From positions 1-64,000 of the forward strand of contig NZ_SGXM01000005.1 in NCBI RefSeq assembly GCF_004217045.1: 64,000 bases of DNA, in the 5' to 3' direction. The position numbers and the translations under genes were made by a program. Numbering within the stretch: the stretch's first letter is position 1; every line of letters starts with the position of its first letter. Under the pieces are notes generated by a model. The model was not told the origin of the DNA. It made no database searches and was given only the letters and a program-made list of their open reading frames with translations. The stretch comes from Cupriavidus agavae. Lineage in GTDB: Bacteria > Pseudomonadota > Gammaproteobacteria > Burkholderiales > Burkholderiaceae. This document shows, one piece after another, positions 54,506 to 63,318 of this stretch.

Positions 54506-55360
54506 ATGAAACGCACCACGTCGATTCCGCCTCCCGCCGATGCCGCGCTGCTGTCCGGTGCCGCCGCATCCACGGACGGCGAGGACCGGAATTTCGTCAC
54601 GGCGCTGGCGCGCGGGGTCGAGTTGCTGCGCGCCTTCGGGCCCGATGACGACTACCTTGGCAATGCCGAACTGTCGCGCCGTACGGGTATTCCCCGACCC
54701 ACGGTGTCGCGCCTCACGTACACGCTGGCCACGCTGGGCTATCTGGTCTATGTGGAAACGCAGGAGAAGTACCGGATGGGTCAAGGCGCGCTATTGCCGG
54801 GACAGCGATACTTGTCCGGCGCCGGCATCCGGCAGGTGGCGCAGCCGCTGATGCAGTCGCTGGCTTTTGCCACCGGCTGCACGGTGGCGCTGGCCGCGCC
54901 GGACCGGCAGGACATGCTGTACCTGGAGGTCTGCCAGCCGCGTGGCGCGCTGGTGATGCGCCTCACGCCGGGCTCGCGCCTGCCGATGGCAACTTCGGCC
55001 ATGGGGCGTGCCTGGCTCGCGGGGCTGCCGGCGCAGCGGCGCGCCGCCGTACTGGCCGAGATGGAGCGCCAGCACGGTTCGCGCTGGCCGGGCGTGCGCA
55101 GCAAGGTGGAGCGGGCATTGCGCGAGCACGCGCGGCGCGGCTTCTGCGTGGCGCATGCCGAGTGGGACCGCGCCGTGAGCGGCGCCGCGGCGCCGGTCTG
55201 CCTGCCGGACGGCTCCGAAGTGCTGGCGGTCAATGTCGGCGGCGCATCCACGCGGCTGTCGCCGGAAATTCTCGAAGGCAACCTCGGGCCGAGAATCCGC
55301 GAGCTCGCCGCCACGCTGGCCACGCGGCTCTGGCAGCCGGCGCAGCCGGGCCGTGGCTAG
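54506..55360 (+). CDS. IclR-family transcriptional regulator
   Basis: This 284-residue protein has the IclR helix-turn-helix at about 30-90 (ALARGVELLRAFGPDDDYL, then LSRRTGIPRPTVSRLTYTLA) and an effector-binding GAF-like domain after residue 105. It is upstream of the SDR and Bug genes in the same direction and divergent from liv, so it could control either. The ligand is unknown. Confidence 0.93.
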   Translation: MKRTTSIPPPADAALLSGAAASTDGEDRNFVTALARGVELLRAFGPDDDYLGNAELSRRTGIPRPTVSRLTYTLATLGYLVYVETQEKYRMGQGALLPGQRYLSGAGIRQVAQPLMQSLAFATGCTVALAAPDRQDMLYLEVCQPRGALVMRLTPGSRLPMATSAMGRAWLAGLPAQRRAAVLAEMERQHGSRWPGVRSKVERALREHARRGFCVAHAEWDRAVSGAAAPVCLPDGSEVLAVNVGGASTRLSPEILEGNLGPRIRELAATLATRLWQPAQPGRG

Positions 55361-55387
55361 ACCGAACAACGAACCGAACAACGAACC
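55361..55387 (+). repeat. 12-bp tandem repeat before the SDR gene
   Basis: ACCGAACAACGA occurs twice in tandem (55361-55372, 55373-55384), followed by part of a third copy, directly after the IclR stop. Confidence 0.75.
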
Positions 55388-55407
55388 GAGAAAACAGGAG
55401 ATTGGCA

Positions 55408-56220
55408 ATGGAAATTCGGAACAAGACAGTGATCGTGACCGGGGGCGGCACGGGTATCGGCCGCGCGCTGGTGCTGGCTTTCGCGCGGGGCGGGGCGCGC
55501 GGCGTGGCGGTGGCGGACCTCGACGAAGCCGGCGCGGCGCAGGTAGCCGCCGAGGCCGCGGCGGCCGCGCCAGATTGCCAGGTCTTTGCCCAGCGCGTGG
55601 ACGTGGCCGACGCCGAGGCCGTGCAAAGCCTGGTCGACGTTGCCACGCGCCGCTTCGGGCAGGTGGACATCTTCTGCTCGAACGCGGGCATCATCCTGCG
55701 CAAGGGCCTCGATGCCACCGCCGACGACTGGCAGCGGATCTGGGAAATCAACGTGATGGCGCACATCCACGCGGCCAAGGCGGCCTTGCCCCAGATGCTG
55801 GCGCGCGGCGACGGCTACTTCATCAATACGGTGTCGGCGGCCGGCCTGCTCTCGCAGATCGGCTCGGCACCCTATGCCGTGACCAAGCACGCGGCGATCG
55901 GGTTTGCCGAGTGGCTGTCGATCACCTACGGCGACCAGGGCATCAAGGTCAGCTGCATCTGCCCGCAGGGCGTGCAGACCAGGATGCTGTTCGGCGAAGG
56001 CGGCGAGCGCAAGGGCTTCCTGCAGGCCGGCTCCGTCACCGCCGAGCATGTGGCCGAGAAAACCCTGGAGGGCGTGGCCAGCGAGAGCTTCCTGATCCTG
56101 CCGCATCCGGAGGTGCTCGAATACTACCGCCGCAAGGGGCAGGACTACGACCGCTGGCTGCGCGGCATGCGCCGCCTGCACGAGCAGGTCACGAAGGAAT
56201 TCGGCAACACGGCCGTGTAG
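55408..56220 (+). CDS. Short-chain dehydrogenase/reductase (SDR)
   Basis: This 270-residue oxidoreductase has the cofactor motif TGGGTGIG (residues 11-18), the NAG motif in CSNAGIIL, the catalytic Ser in NTVSAAGLL and the YxxxK pair in APYAVTKHA. Acidic residues after the second strand (VADLDEAG) favour NAD. The substrate is not known. Context with an IclR regulator and a Bug solute-binding protein suggests catabolism of an imported acid. AGGAG is seven bases before the ATG. Confidence 0.93.
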   Translation: MEIRNKTVIVTGGGTGIGRALVLAFARGGARGVAVADLDEAGAAQVAAEAAAAAPDCQVFAQRVDVADAEAVQSLVDVATRRFGQVDIFCSNAGIILRKGLDATADDWQRIWEINVMAHIHAAKAALPQMLARGDGYFINTVSAAGLLSQIGSAPYAVTKHAAIGFAEWLSITYGDQGIKVSCICPQGVQTRMLFGEGGERKGFLQAGSVTAEHVAEKTLEGVASESFLILPHPEVLEYYRRKGQDYDRWLRGMRRLHEQVTKEFGNTAV

Positions 56221-56271
56221 CAGCGGGCTCATCGGCGAACCCCACCATAACAACGATTCAGGAGACAGATC

Positions 56272-57264
56272 ATGCGTGCTAAGACGTTCCCGCGCCGGCA
56301 GGTGCTGGCGATGCTGGCGGCTGCGGCCGCCGGCGCGATGGCGCTGGCGCCCGCCGCCCGGGCCAGCGACGCCTATCCGAACAAGGCCATGCGCATCGTG
56401 GTGGGCTTCCCGAGCGGCGGCGCGCCCGACATCCTCGCGCGGATCTTCTCCGAGAAGACCAGCCTTGGCCAGCCGCTGGTGGTGGACAACAAGCCCGGCG
56501 CCGGCGGCAACATCGGCGCCGAGGCCGTGGCCAAGGCCGCGCCGGACGGCTACACGCTGGCGCTGGGCACGGTGGGCACGCACTCGATCAACGGCGCGCT
56601 CTACAGCAAGATGCCGTACGACATGGTCAAGGATTTCGTGCCGGTCATCCTGCTGGCTTCCACCCCGAACGTGCTGGTGGTGCACCCCTCGGTGCCTGCG
56701 AAGAATGTGCAGGAGCTGATCGCGCTGGCCAAGTCGAAGCCGGGCCAGTTGACGTTCGGTACGCCCGGCGTCGGCACCTCGCTGCACGTGGCCGGCGAGC
56801 TGTTCAATACCATGGCCGGCACGAAGATCACGCATGTGCCGTACAAGGGCCGGGCGATGGCGATTCCCGACCTGCTGGGCGGCCACATCACGATGATGTT
56901 CGACAACCTGCCCTCGGCGCTGCCGGTGGTCAAGGAAGGCAAGCTGCGGGCGCTGGGGGTGACCAGCGCGCAGCGGTCGGCCTCGGCGCCGGACATCCCC
57001 ACCATCGCCGAGCAGGGCCTGCCGGGCTACGAGGCCACGTCGTGGTTCGCAGTCTTTGCGCCCGCGAACACGCCGAAGGATGTCGTGGCAAAGCTCAATA
57101 CGGAATTGAACCGCATCTTCACGCTGCCGGACGTCCAGGCCAAGCTCAAGACGCTGGGACTCGATCCGGTCCTGGGGACGCCCGAGAAGCTCGCGGAGTA
57201 CCAGCGTAGCGAAATGGCCAAATGGGCCAAGGTGGTCAAGGATTCGGGCGCCAAGGCGGAGTAG
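56272..57264 (+). CDS. Bug-family (TctC) periplasmic solute-binding protein
   Basis: This 330-residue protein has an export signal with PRRQVLAML before the hydrophobic core and cleavage near ARASD. The mature part is a tripartite-tricarboxylate receptor: VGFPSGGAPDILARIFSEK, then NKPGAGGNIGAEAVAKAAPDGYT (in two strands here). Such proteins bind carboxylates and may serve a TctBA located elsewhere, such as the pair at 32878-34855; that link is a guess. The two-arginine start might allow Tat export. It lies 51 bp after the SDR gene. Confidence 0.94.
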   Translation: MRAKTFPRRQVLAMLAAAAAGAMALAPAARASDAYPNKAMRIVVGFPSGGAPDILARIFSEKTSLGQPLVVDNKPGAGGNIGAEAVAKAAPDGYTLALGTVGTHSINGALYSKMPYDMVKDFVPVILLASTPNVLVVHPSVPAKNVQELIALAKSKPGQLTFGTPGVGTSLHVAGELFNTMAGTKITHVPYKGRAMAIPDLLGGHITMMFDNLPSALPVVKEGKLRALGVTSAQRSASAPDIPTIAEQGLPGYEATSWFAVFAPANTPKDVVAKLNTELNRIFTLPDVQAKLKTLGLDPVLGTPEKLAEYQRSEMAKWAKVVKDSGAKAE

Positions 57265-57313
57265 GCGCGCGGGGCGGAATGGTTGGCGGTGAAGCCGGGT
57301 GGAAGCGTGAGAA

Positions 57314-57339
57314 GGTAGCGCGAAGGCAGTCGCGCTACC
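57314..57339. terminator. Hairpin between convergent Bug and regulator genes
   Basis: GGTAGCGCGA (57314-57323) pairs perfectly with TCGCGCTACC (57330-57339). No long T run follows, so ending may be partial. It lies between two convergent stops. Confidence 0.65.
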
Positions 57340-57341
57340 GC

Positions 57342-58127
57342 TCAGAACGTGCGCGCCGCCGTGCCAGTCTGGGGACGAAATCGGTACCCGATCTTGGGAA
57401 CCGCCGAGACGCACGTGTCGAGCCCCAGCGGGTGCAACGCCCGCCGCAGCCGGGACACCAGTTGCGTCAGGCAGTTCTCGTCGACCATCGCCTCGGGGCC
57501 CCAGACCGAGGTGATGATCTGGTGCCGCGACATGACGCCCTCGCCGTGGTCCTTGAGTACGATCAGCAGCCGCAGTTCGAACCGTGTCAGCTTGGCGATG
57601 ATGCCATTGAACGAGACCACGCCCTGCGCCTCGTCGATATGCATCGTGTCGTCATGGTCGGAAAGCGCCGAAAATACCGGGGCCGTGGAAATCGGCATGC
57701 CCAGCCGTGCCAGCACATTGGCCAGTCCGCGCGCCTGTTCGAGCGCGGATTCAGGCTGGAAGACTGGTTCCGGTACGGCGTCTTCCGGGGTCTCCATGGC
57801 GGGCGGCGATACCGTGGTGGTATAGGCCACCGGGATGAAGCGGTACCCCTGGCGCGGTACGGTCACGATATGCCCGTCCAGGCTGACCGGACTCAGGGCC
57901 TTGCGCAGGCGGTACACCAGTTGCACCAGATAAAGCTCGTCGACCAGTGCGGCGCGTTTCCCCCAGACACCCTTTAAAAGATAATCCCGCGATTTAACCG
58001 CGGCCTTTCCCTCCACCAGCAGGCGCAGCAGTTTCTTTTGCTGTCCCGTTATCTTCGCTTCCACGCCGCCACGTAATACACGGTCCGTATCCCAATCAAA
58101 AAATACCGAGTCGCCATTCCGGATCAT
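57342..58127 (-). CDS. Transcriptional regulator with two OmpR-type winged helices
   Basis: This 261-residue protein has a winged helix at about 5-98 (segments LLRLLVEGKAAVKSRDYLLK and LVYRLRKALSPVSLDGHIVT, ending RQGYRF). A Pro/Glu linker follows, then a second winged helix at about 150-252 (LTRFELRLLIVLKDHGEGVM, then TQLVSRLRRALHPLGLDTCV, ending KIGYRF). Both are of the Trans_reg_C type. There is no receiver, kinase, TPR or membrane helix, so how it is switched is unknown. It is divergent from the chitinase gene across 615 bp and is its obvious candidate regulator. GGGGTGAG precedes the ATG. Confidence 0.88.
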   Translation of the reverse strand: MIRNGDSVFFDWDTDRVLRGGVEAKITGQQKKLLRLLVEGKAAVKSRDYLLKGVWGKRAALVDELYLVQLVYRLRKALSPVSLDGHIVTVPRQGYRFIPVAYTTTVSPPAMETPEDAVPEPVFQPESALEQARGLANVLARLGMPISTAPVFSALSDHDDTMHIDEAQGVVSFNGIIAKLTRFELRLLIVLKDHGEGVMSRHQIITSVWGPEAMVDENCLTQLVSRLRRALHPLGLDTCVSAVPKIGYRFRPQTGTAARTF

Positions 58128-58742
58128 TTTGTCTCACCCCATGTCGTCATCGATGGACGTCAAGCGTATCGATACGCAGAAATAGCTCCCATGGAAGATA
58201 TTTTCATCCGTATCTGACCCGCTCGGGTGACAGCGCATGACCGGGTGCGCCGTGAATATCGCGGATTCTCGAAACAATCGCCCGCCCGGGGTGCTCGTCA
58301 TGTCTCGCGCAAATAGAAATGCCGCGCACTTTGGTCGATTGTCAGAACATCATGATTTGACGGAATTGAATACTGTCAGGCGCGGAAGGCCGTCGCATCA
58401 TAACCCAATCGGGTAGTAAGCCGAATCTGACCAGACCGTCTTCACACACTGGTGGATTTGGCGCGATCCATAACCTTCCATATCGTCCATTCGCGCGGAT
58501 GGATCGGCGCCATTCGATATTCGGGACCATATCGCATAAGGGAAAAACCCGACTGCCGCGATGTCCGGCCTGCCCCACCGGTGCACGCGGCGATGGACCA
58601 GATATCACCTGCGATATTCCATGACGCATCCATGTCATTGCAGCGGCGAAATCGGAAAGATGCATTCCGTTGCCGATGCGGCCATTCGCGCAAATGCGAT
58701 GGCGCCGCGGCGACGCCAAATCAATCTGCAAGGACAGACGTC
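58128..58742. other. 615-bp divergent region with palindrome and short repeats
   Basis: No supported gene is seen; frames across it lack ribosome sites and family features. It holds the palindrome at 58164-58177 and repeats of CCATATCG (58478-58485, 58527-58534) and CCATTCG (58487-58493, 58510-58516). Composition is less GC-rich than the flanking genes. Confidence 0.6.
58164..58177. promoter_or_regulatory. 14-bp perfect palindrome upstream of the double-winged-helix gene
   Basis: GCGTATCGATACGC lies 37 bases before the regulator ATG. It may be an autoregulatory site. The sequence to its right, CGATACGCAGAAATAG, resembles one in the livH-iclR region. Confidence 0.6.
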
Positions 58743-61448
58743 ATGACAAAGAAAACCGGTAACAAAAGCGGGCAGCCGCTCGGCCAGGCCACCCAGGCCC
58801 GGGCGGGACTGACTTCGCGTGTCTTCCGTAGTGGCGACCCCGCCGACAACGCGCCGCCGCGCCCGGCGCGCAGCGTTTTCGCGGGCCGTCGCAAGCTGCT
58901 CCAGGCAGGACGCACCAACAGCAAGCTCGTCTATGACGGCGATCCGGGCGATCCGTCGATCCCGGCCTCGAAGGGCGCCTCGGACAAGACCTACCAGCAG
59001 AACAATTTCGACCCGGCTTCCGAGGCGGAGAAGTACTCGTACACCTCGACGCGCGTGGCCAAGCGGGTCTACAACAAGTACGGCTCCACGCAGAACAACA
59101 CCGAGGTGTTCGGCTACTACACCGACTGGTCGCAGTACGACGGCCGCCTGGATGGCAATTTCGCCAATTCCGCGGCGGGCCGTGGCACGGACCTGATGCT
59201 GCTGGATGCGGCCGCGTATGACCGCCTGATCATCGGCTTCGCCGGCATCGTGGGTGACCAGGGCGAGAAGCGCTTCACGATCGACCAGGCCGCCGTGGAC
59301 TTCGGCAAGAAGCTCAACGAGGGCACCTTCACCGATCCGTGGGGCGACGTGGCATCGTTCCGCAACGTGGGCTTCACGGGCTGGGTCAGCAACGACTACA
59401 AGGACCTGTTCGACCAGAAGAAGGCGCAGGGCGTTCTGGGCGGGCTGGCCAAGCTCAAGCAGCAGAACCCCAAGCTCAAGATGTCGTTCAGCCTGGGCGG
59501 CTGGACCATGAGCGGTGCCTTCCACGCCGTGGCCGCTGATGCCTCCAAGCGCCAGACGCTGATCGAGAGCCTGGCGTACATCTTCGACCGCTTCCCGATG
59601 TTCACCGAGGTGGACCTGGATTGGGAATATCCGGGCATGCCCGGCGCGGGCAACCCGCACGGCCCCGAGGATGCGTCGAACTTCCAGCTGCTGGTGCGCG
59701 GCATCAAGCAGCGCCTGCCCCATGTGCGCGTGAGCATCGCTACCGGCGCCGCCCATGCCACGCTGCTCGAGGCCGATATCCCCGGCATGCTGGCCGCCGG
59801 CGTGGAAGGCATCAACCTGATGACCTACGACTTCTTCGGCACGCCCTGGGCGCCGAAGCTGGCGCACCACACCAACCTGTATGACCTCGACATGTCGGAC
59901 CCGGAAGGGTTCAGCATCGACCGCGCCGTGCAGTACCTGCTTGGCGTGGGCGTGCCGTCGAAGAACATCTTCGTGGGCTATGCCGCGTACAGCCGCAGCG
60001 CGCGCGGCGCCCTGGTCTCGTCGTGGTCGCCGCTGGCCGGCACCTACGACCGTGGCGCCGGCACCACCGTCGGCACCTATGAGTCCGGTGCCACCGAGTT
60101 CTACGACATCCTGTACAACTACCTCGACCTCGAGGCGAAATCCGGCATCAACGGCTTCAACGTCTACACCGACACGGTGGCCGACGCCGACTACCTCTAC
60201 AACGCCGAAAGCGAAGTGTTCATGTCGATCGACACGCCGCGCTCGGTGCGCGAGAAGGGTCGGTACGTGCTGGAGAACAACCTCGGCGGGCTGTTCACGT
60301 GGACCATCGACATGGACAGCGGCGTGCTGCTGAACGCCGCCCGTGAAGGCCTGGGCGCCACGCCCACGCAGGAAGTGGTGGACATGGAGCCGTTCTACTT
60401 CGAAGGCATCAACGTCGAGGACGTCGACAAGCCGCCCGTTGCCGTGATCGAGGGACCGACCGAGGCGTTCATCGGCGATATGGTCAAGTTCTCGGCGCTG
60501 CGCTCGGTCGGCAGCGACCTGACGTACAAGTGGGGTGCCACGGGCCTGCAGTTCCTGGACGGCTGGACCGGCCCCGCCGCCGAGGGCGTCGCGCCGCCGC
60601 CGGAGCACACCTACACGGTCACGCTGACGGTGACGGACGGCCGCGGCCGCTCCGCCACGGCCAGCCAGACGTTCAAGGTGAAGACCAAGACCAACCAGCA
60701 GCCCACCTCGCGCATCACGGTGATGCTGGAGTCGGGCACGCCGTACGGCCTGTCGGGCGAGGCCTCGTTCGATCCGGACGGCCATGCGCTGACCTACCTG
60801 TGGGATGCCCCGGACCTGCCGTTCCACAACAGCACCGCCGAGCTGGTGGAAGGCACCGCGCCGACCGTCAGCACCGTGACCGACTACTGGGTCAAGCTGA
60901 CCGTGAACGACGGCTCCGAGACCAACCAGAGCGCCATCTTCCTGACCGTCGTGCCGGGCGACGACGTGCCGGGCAACGTGGTGGCACGGATCACGGGCCG
61001 CACCCAGTACGAGGCCGGTGCGCCGATCCACCTCTCCGCCGTGGAATCGACCGGTCCCGCGCCGCTGCTGTTCGCGTGGACGGCGCCGGGCCTGTCGTTC
61101 GACGGCGCCGACGAGATCTCGGTCTCCGCCAGCGCCCCGATCGTCGACCGCGACACCACGATCCAGGTCACGCTGACCGCCACCGGCGATGCCGGCACCG
61201 GCGACAGCGATACCGCCACGGTGGAGATCCAGATCCTGGCCGGCGGCAGTTCCGGCGAGGAAGGCACGTGGCGCCCGCAATCCTACGACTCGGGCGCGGA
61301 AGTCACCAACAACTACCAGGGTCAGGGCCTGCACAGGTATCGGGCCAAGTGGTGGGTCGGTGCCGACCAGGAGCCCGGCGACCCGGCGTACACCTCGACG
61401 GTGGACGCTGGCGACTCGCGCCCGTGGCTGGACCTCGGCCCGGCCTGA
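58743..61448 (+). CDS. GH18 chitinase with three PKD modules and a chitin-binding module
   Basis: This 901-residue enzyme has a GH18 barrel at about residues 110-550, with the strand SLGGWTMSG and the catalytic motif VDLDWEYPG (Asp291, Asp293, Glu295). MTYDFFG and a late Trp in GGLFTWTIDMD complete the site. Three PKD-like beta modules follow near 562-645, 652-740 and 743-830. A CBM5/12 module (TWRPQSYDSGAEV, then YRAKWWVGADQEPGD) ends the chain. It should cleave beta-1,4 GlcNAc chains. The 110 residues before the barrel are polar and have no Sec or Tat signal. AAGGA stands eight bases before the ATG, and no earlier start adds a signal. Confidence 0.92.
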   Translation: MTKKTGNKSGQPLGQATQARAGLTSRVFRSGDPADNAPPRPARSVFAGRRKLLQAGRTNSKLVYDGDPGDPSIPASKGASDKTYQQNNFDPASEAEKYSYTSTRVAKRVYNKYGSTQNNTEVFGYYTDWSQYDGRLDGNFANSAAGRGTDLMLLDAAAYDRLIIGFAGIVGDQGEKRFTIDQAAVDFGKKLNEGTFTDPWGDVASFRNVGFTGWVSNDYKDLFDQKKAQGVLGGLAKLKQQNPKLKMSFSLGGWTMSGAFHAVAADASKRQTLIESLAYIFDRFPMFTEVDLDWEYPGMPGAGNPHGPEDASNFQLLVRGIKQRLPHVRVSIATGAAHATLLEADIPGMLAAGVEGINLMTYDFFGTPWAPKLAHHTNLYDLDMSDPEGFSIDRAVQYLLGVGVPSKNIFVGYAAYSRSARGALVSSWSPLAGTYDRGAGTTVGTYESGATEFYDILYNYLDLEAKSGINGFNVYTDTVADADYLYNAESEVFMSIDTPRSVREKGRYVLENNLGGLFTWTIDMDSGVLLNAAREGLGATPTQEVVDMEPFYFEGINVEDVDKPPVAVIEGPTEAFIGDMVKFSALRSVGSDLTYKWGATGLQFLDGWTGPAAEGVAPPPEHTYTVTLTVTDGRGRSATASQTFKVKTKTNQQPTSRITVMLESGTPYGLSGEASFDPDGHALTYLWDAPDLPFHNSTAELVEGTAPTVSTVTDYWVKLTVNDGSETNQSAIFLTVVPGDDVPGNVVARITGRTQYEAGAPIHLSAVESTGPAPLLFAWTAPGLSFDGADEISVSASAPIVDRDTTIQVTLTATGDAGTGDSDTATVEIQILAGGSSGEEGTWRPQSYDSGAEVTNNYQGQGLHRYRAKWWVGADQEPGDPAYTSTVDAGDSRPWLDLGPA

Positions 61449-61492
61449 ACCGGTAGCGAGGATGGTTGGCCGGCGATGAGCCGGTAGCGGTT

Positions 61493-61538
61493 CCGGGGAT
61501 GGCGACGCCAGGCAGGGCGGCGTCATCCCCGGTTTTTT
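61493..61538 (+). terminator. Terminator of the chitinase gene
   Basis: CCGGGGATG (61493-61501) pairs with CATCCCCGG (61524-61532), the stem continues inward with one mismatch and one G-T pair, and six T follow. Confidence 0.92.
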
Positions 61539-61567
61539 CATTCCGGAACGCGCAGCGGAGGCGAGCG

Positions 61568-61810
61568 ATGAAGATGGCTTGTTCGATGGCGGTGGCCGGC
61601 GCCGTGCTGACGGGCTGCACGGTCATCACGGTGGAAGGCAACAATAACCAGATCCGCGACGCGGGCGGCCACGGTGGCCTGGCGCTGCCCGATGTGCCGC
61701 CGGCGGGTGCGGGCCGGCATCCGGGGCGCGAGCGGCTGGAACGACTGGAACGACTGGAACATCGTCACCCGGGCAGGGCGCCGCCCGAGGCACCTGCCGG
61801 CGCGCGTTGA
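61568..61810 (+). CDS. Small lipoprotein (80 aa)
   Basis: An ATG with GGAGG six bases upstream opens an 80-codon frame. It has a lipoprotein signal, MKMACSMAVAGAVLTGC, and a short mature part starting TVITVEGNNNQIRD. The C-terminal half is odd: RERLERLERLEHRHPG comes from a short DNA repeat, and the rest is Pro/Gly/Arg-rich. Function unknown. It begins 30 bases after the chitinase terminator, leaving little room for its own promoter, and stops three bases before a convergent stop. Confidence 0.7.
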   Translation: MKMACSMAVAGAVLTGCTVITVEGNNNQIRDAGGHGGLALPDVPPAGAGRHPGRERLERLERLEHRHPGRAPPEAPAGAR

Positions 61811-61813
61811 GAA

Positions 61814-63172
61814 TCAGCTGTCGGCAGGCATGCGCAGGCGGCTCAGGCTGACCAGCGCCCCGGCCGTGGCGACGAGTGCGGCCACGTACAGGGCGATTCG
61901 TGCGGCGCCGGCGGCGTCGAGGCTGAACAGCAGCGCCACCACGGCGGTGCCCGTGGTCTGGCCCAGCAGCCGGGTGGTGGCCTGCGCCCCGCTGGCGCCG
62001 CCGCTGCGCGCGGGCGGCGTGGCCAGGATCATGGCGCGGTTGTTTGGTGACTGGAAGAACCCGAAGCCGATGCCGCACAGCGCAGTCCGCCAGGCGATGT
62101 CCAGGCTGGTCGCGCCCGGCCCGAGCACGGCCAGCCCGACGAGCCCCGCCGCCAGCATGGCCAGCCCCATCCCCGCCAGGATGCTGGCGGGGTAGCGGTC
62201 GGACAGCCGTCCGGCCACCGCAGCCATCACGGCCACCATCAGCGGCCACGGCGTGATCAGCAGGCCGGTCTCCTGCAGGCTGCGGCCGAGCTGGTATTCC
62301 AGATAGAAAGGCAGCGACACGAACGCGAGCATCTGGGTCATGAACGAGCAGAACGAGGTGCCCACGGCCAGCACGAATGCCCGGCTCTGGAACAGGTCAA
62401 CCGGCACCAGAGGCGCCGGCCGCCCGCGCTGGCGGCGCACCAGCAGCCATCCGAGCAGCGTGGCCAGCACCAGGCTCGCCACGGCCGCCGGCTTCCACGC
62501 CGCATGTCCCAACCCGTCGAGGCCGAGGATGAACATGCCGAACACCACGGCCGACAGCACGGCGCTCGGGTAGTCGAACGGGTGGCGCTCGGCCGGCGTT
62601 TCCGGCAGCGCCCGCCTGGAAATGGCCAGCGCGAAGACCGCAACCGGCACGTTGACGGCGAACAGCCATGGCCAGCTGCCAACGGCCAGGATCAGCGCGC
62701 CGAGCGAAGGCCCGACCGCGATCGTGACGCCCACGATCAGCGCGTTCAGGCCGATACCCCGGCCGAGCTTCGTGGGCGGGTAGATGCAGCGCACCAGGGC
62801 CGTGTTGACGCTCATGATGCCCGCCCCGCCAATGCCCTGGATGACACGCGCCGCGACCAGCATCGGCAGGTTGACGGACAGCGCGCATAGCAGCGAACCG
62901 GCCAGGAATGTGGCAAGCCCGGCGCGGTAGACGCGCTTGTAGCCAAGGATATCGCCGAGCGATGAAAGCGGCAGCAGGAAAACCGTGACCGTCAGCTGGT
63001 AGGCATTGACAACCCAGATCGTCCGCGAGGGGTCGGACTGCAGTTCGCGCGAGATCGAGGGCAGCGCGATATTGGCGATCGAGCCGTCGAGCACGGCCAT
63101 GATCAGGCCGCAGAATACCGTCAGGATGGCCCAGGTGCGCTGGGGCTGCGGAAGACCTTGGTAAGACGGCAT
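61814..63172 (-). CDS. DHA2-family MFS exporter
   Basis: This 452-residue exporter has the DHA2 motif LDGSIANIALPSISREL in TM1, the LGDILGYKRVYRAGL loop and IQGIGGAGIMSVNTALVR in TM4. Length and helix pattern suggest 14 TM with a compact C-terminus. The substrate is unknown. The start has no clear ribosome site. No regulator lies directly beside it in the window. Confidence 0.9.
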   Translation of the reverse strand: MPSYQGLPQPQRTWAILTVFCGLIMAVLDGSIANIALPSISRELQSDPSRTIWVVNAYQLTVTVFLLPLSSLGDILGYKRVYRAGLATFLAGSLLCALSVNLPMLVAARVIQGIGGAGIMSVNTALVRCIYPPTKLGRGIGLNALIVGVTIAVGPSLGALILAVGSWPWLFAVNVPVAVFALAISRRALPETPAERHPFDYPSAVLSAVVFGMFILGLDGLGHAAWKPAAVASLVLATLLGWLLVRRQRGRPAPLVPVDLFQSRAFVLAVGTSFCSFMTQMLAFVSLPFYLEYQLGRSLQETGLLITPWPLMVAVMAAVAGRLSDRYPASILAGMGLAMLAAGLVGLAVLGPGATSLDIAWRTALCGIGFGFFQSPNNRAMILATPPARSGGASGAQATTRLLGQTTGTAVVALLFSLDAAGAARIALYVAALVATAGALVSLSRLRMPADS

Positions 63173-63318
63173 GAGTCAGGCGGGCGGGGGCTGGCGAGGC
63201 GGTGGGACGACCAGCCTGCACCCGGTGACGGTTCCACGTTGCCGGGCACGGACGCTGGACGCGCGTGCGCGTCATTATCGTCCCGGAACCGTTGACTGTG
63301 CAATGATTGCCGCGGTCT

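Noticed and set aside
58342..58731. A 129-codon minus-strand frame upstream of the chitinase
   Set aside because: No ribosome site, no domain, and it covers the likely control region.
58635..61541. A 968-codon open frame on the minus strand opposite the chitinase
   Set aside because: It is an antisense shadow with no ribosome site or known domain; the chitinase on the + strand has a full set of motifs.
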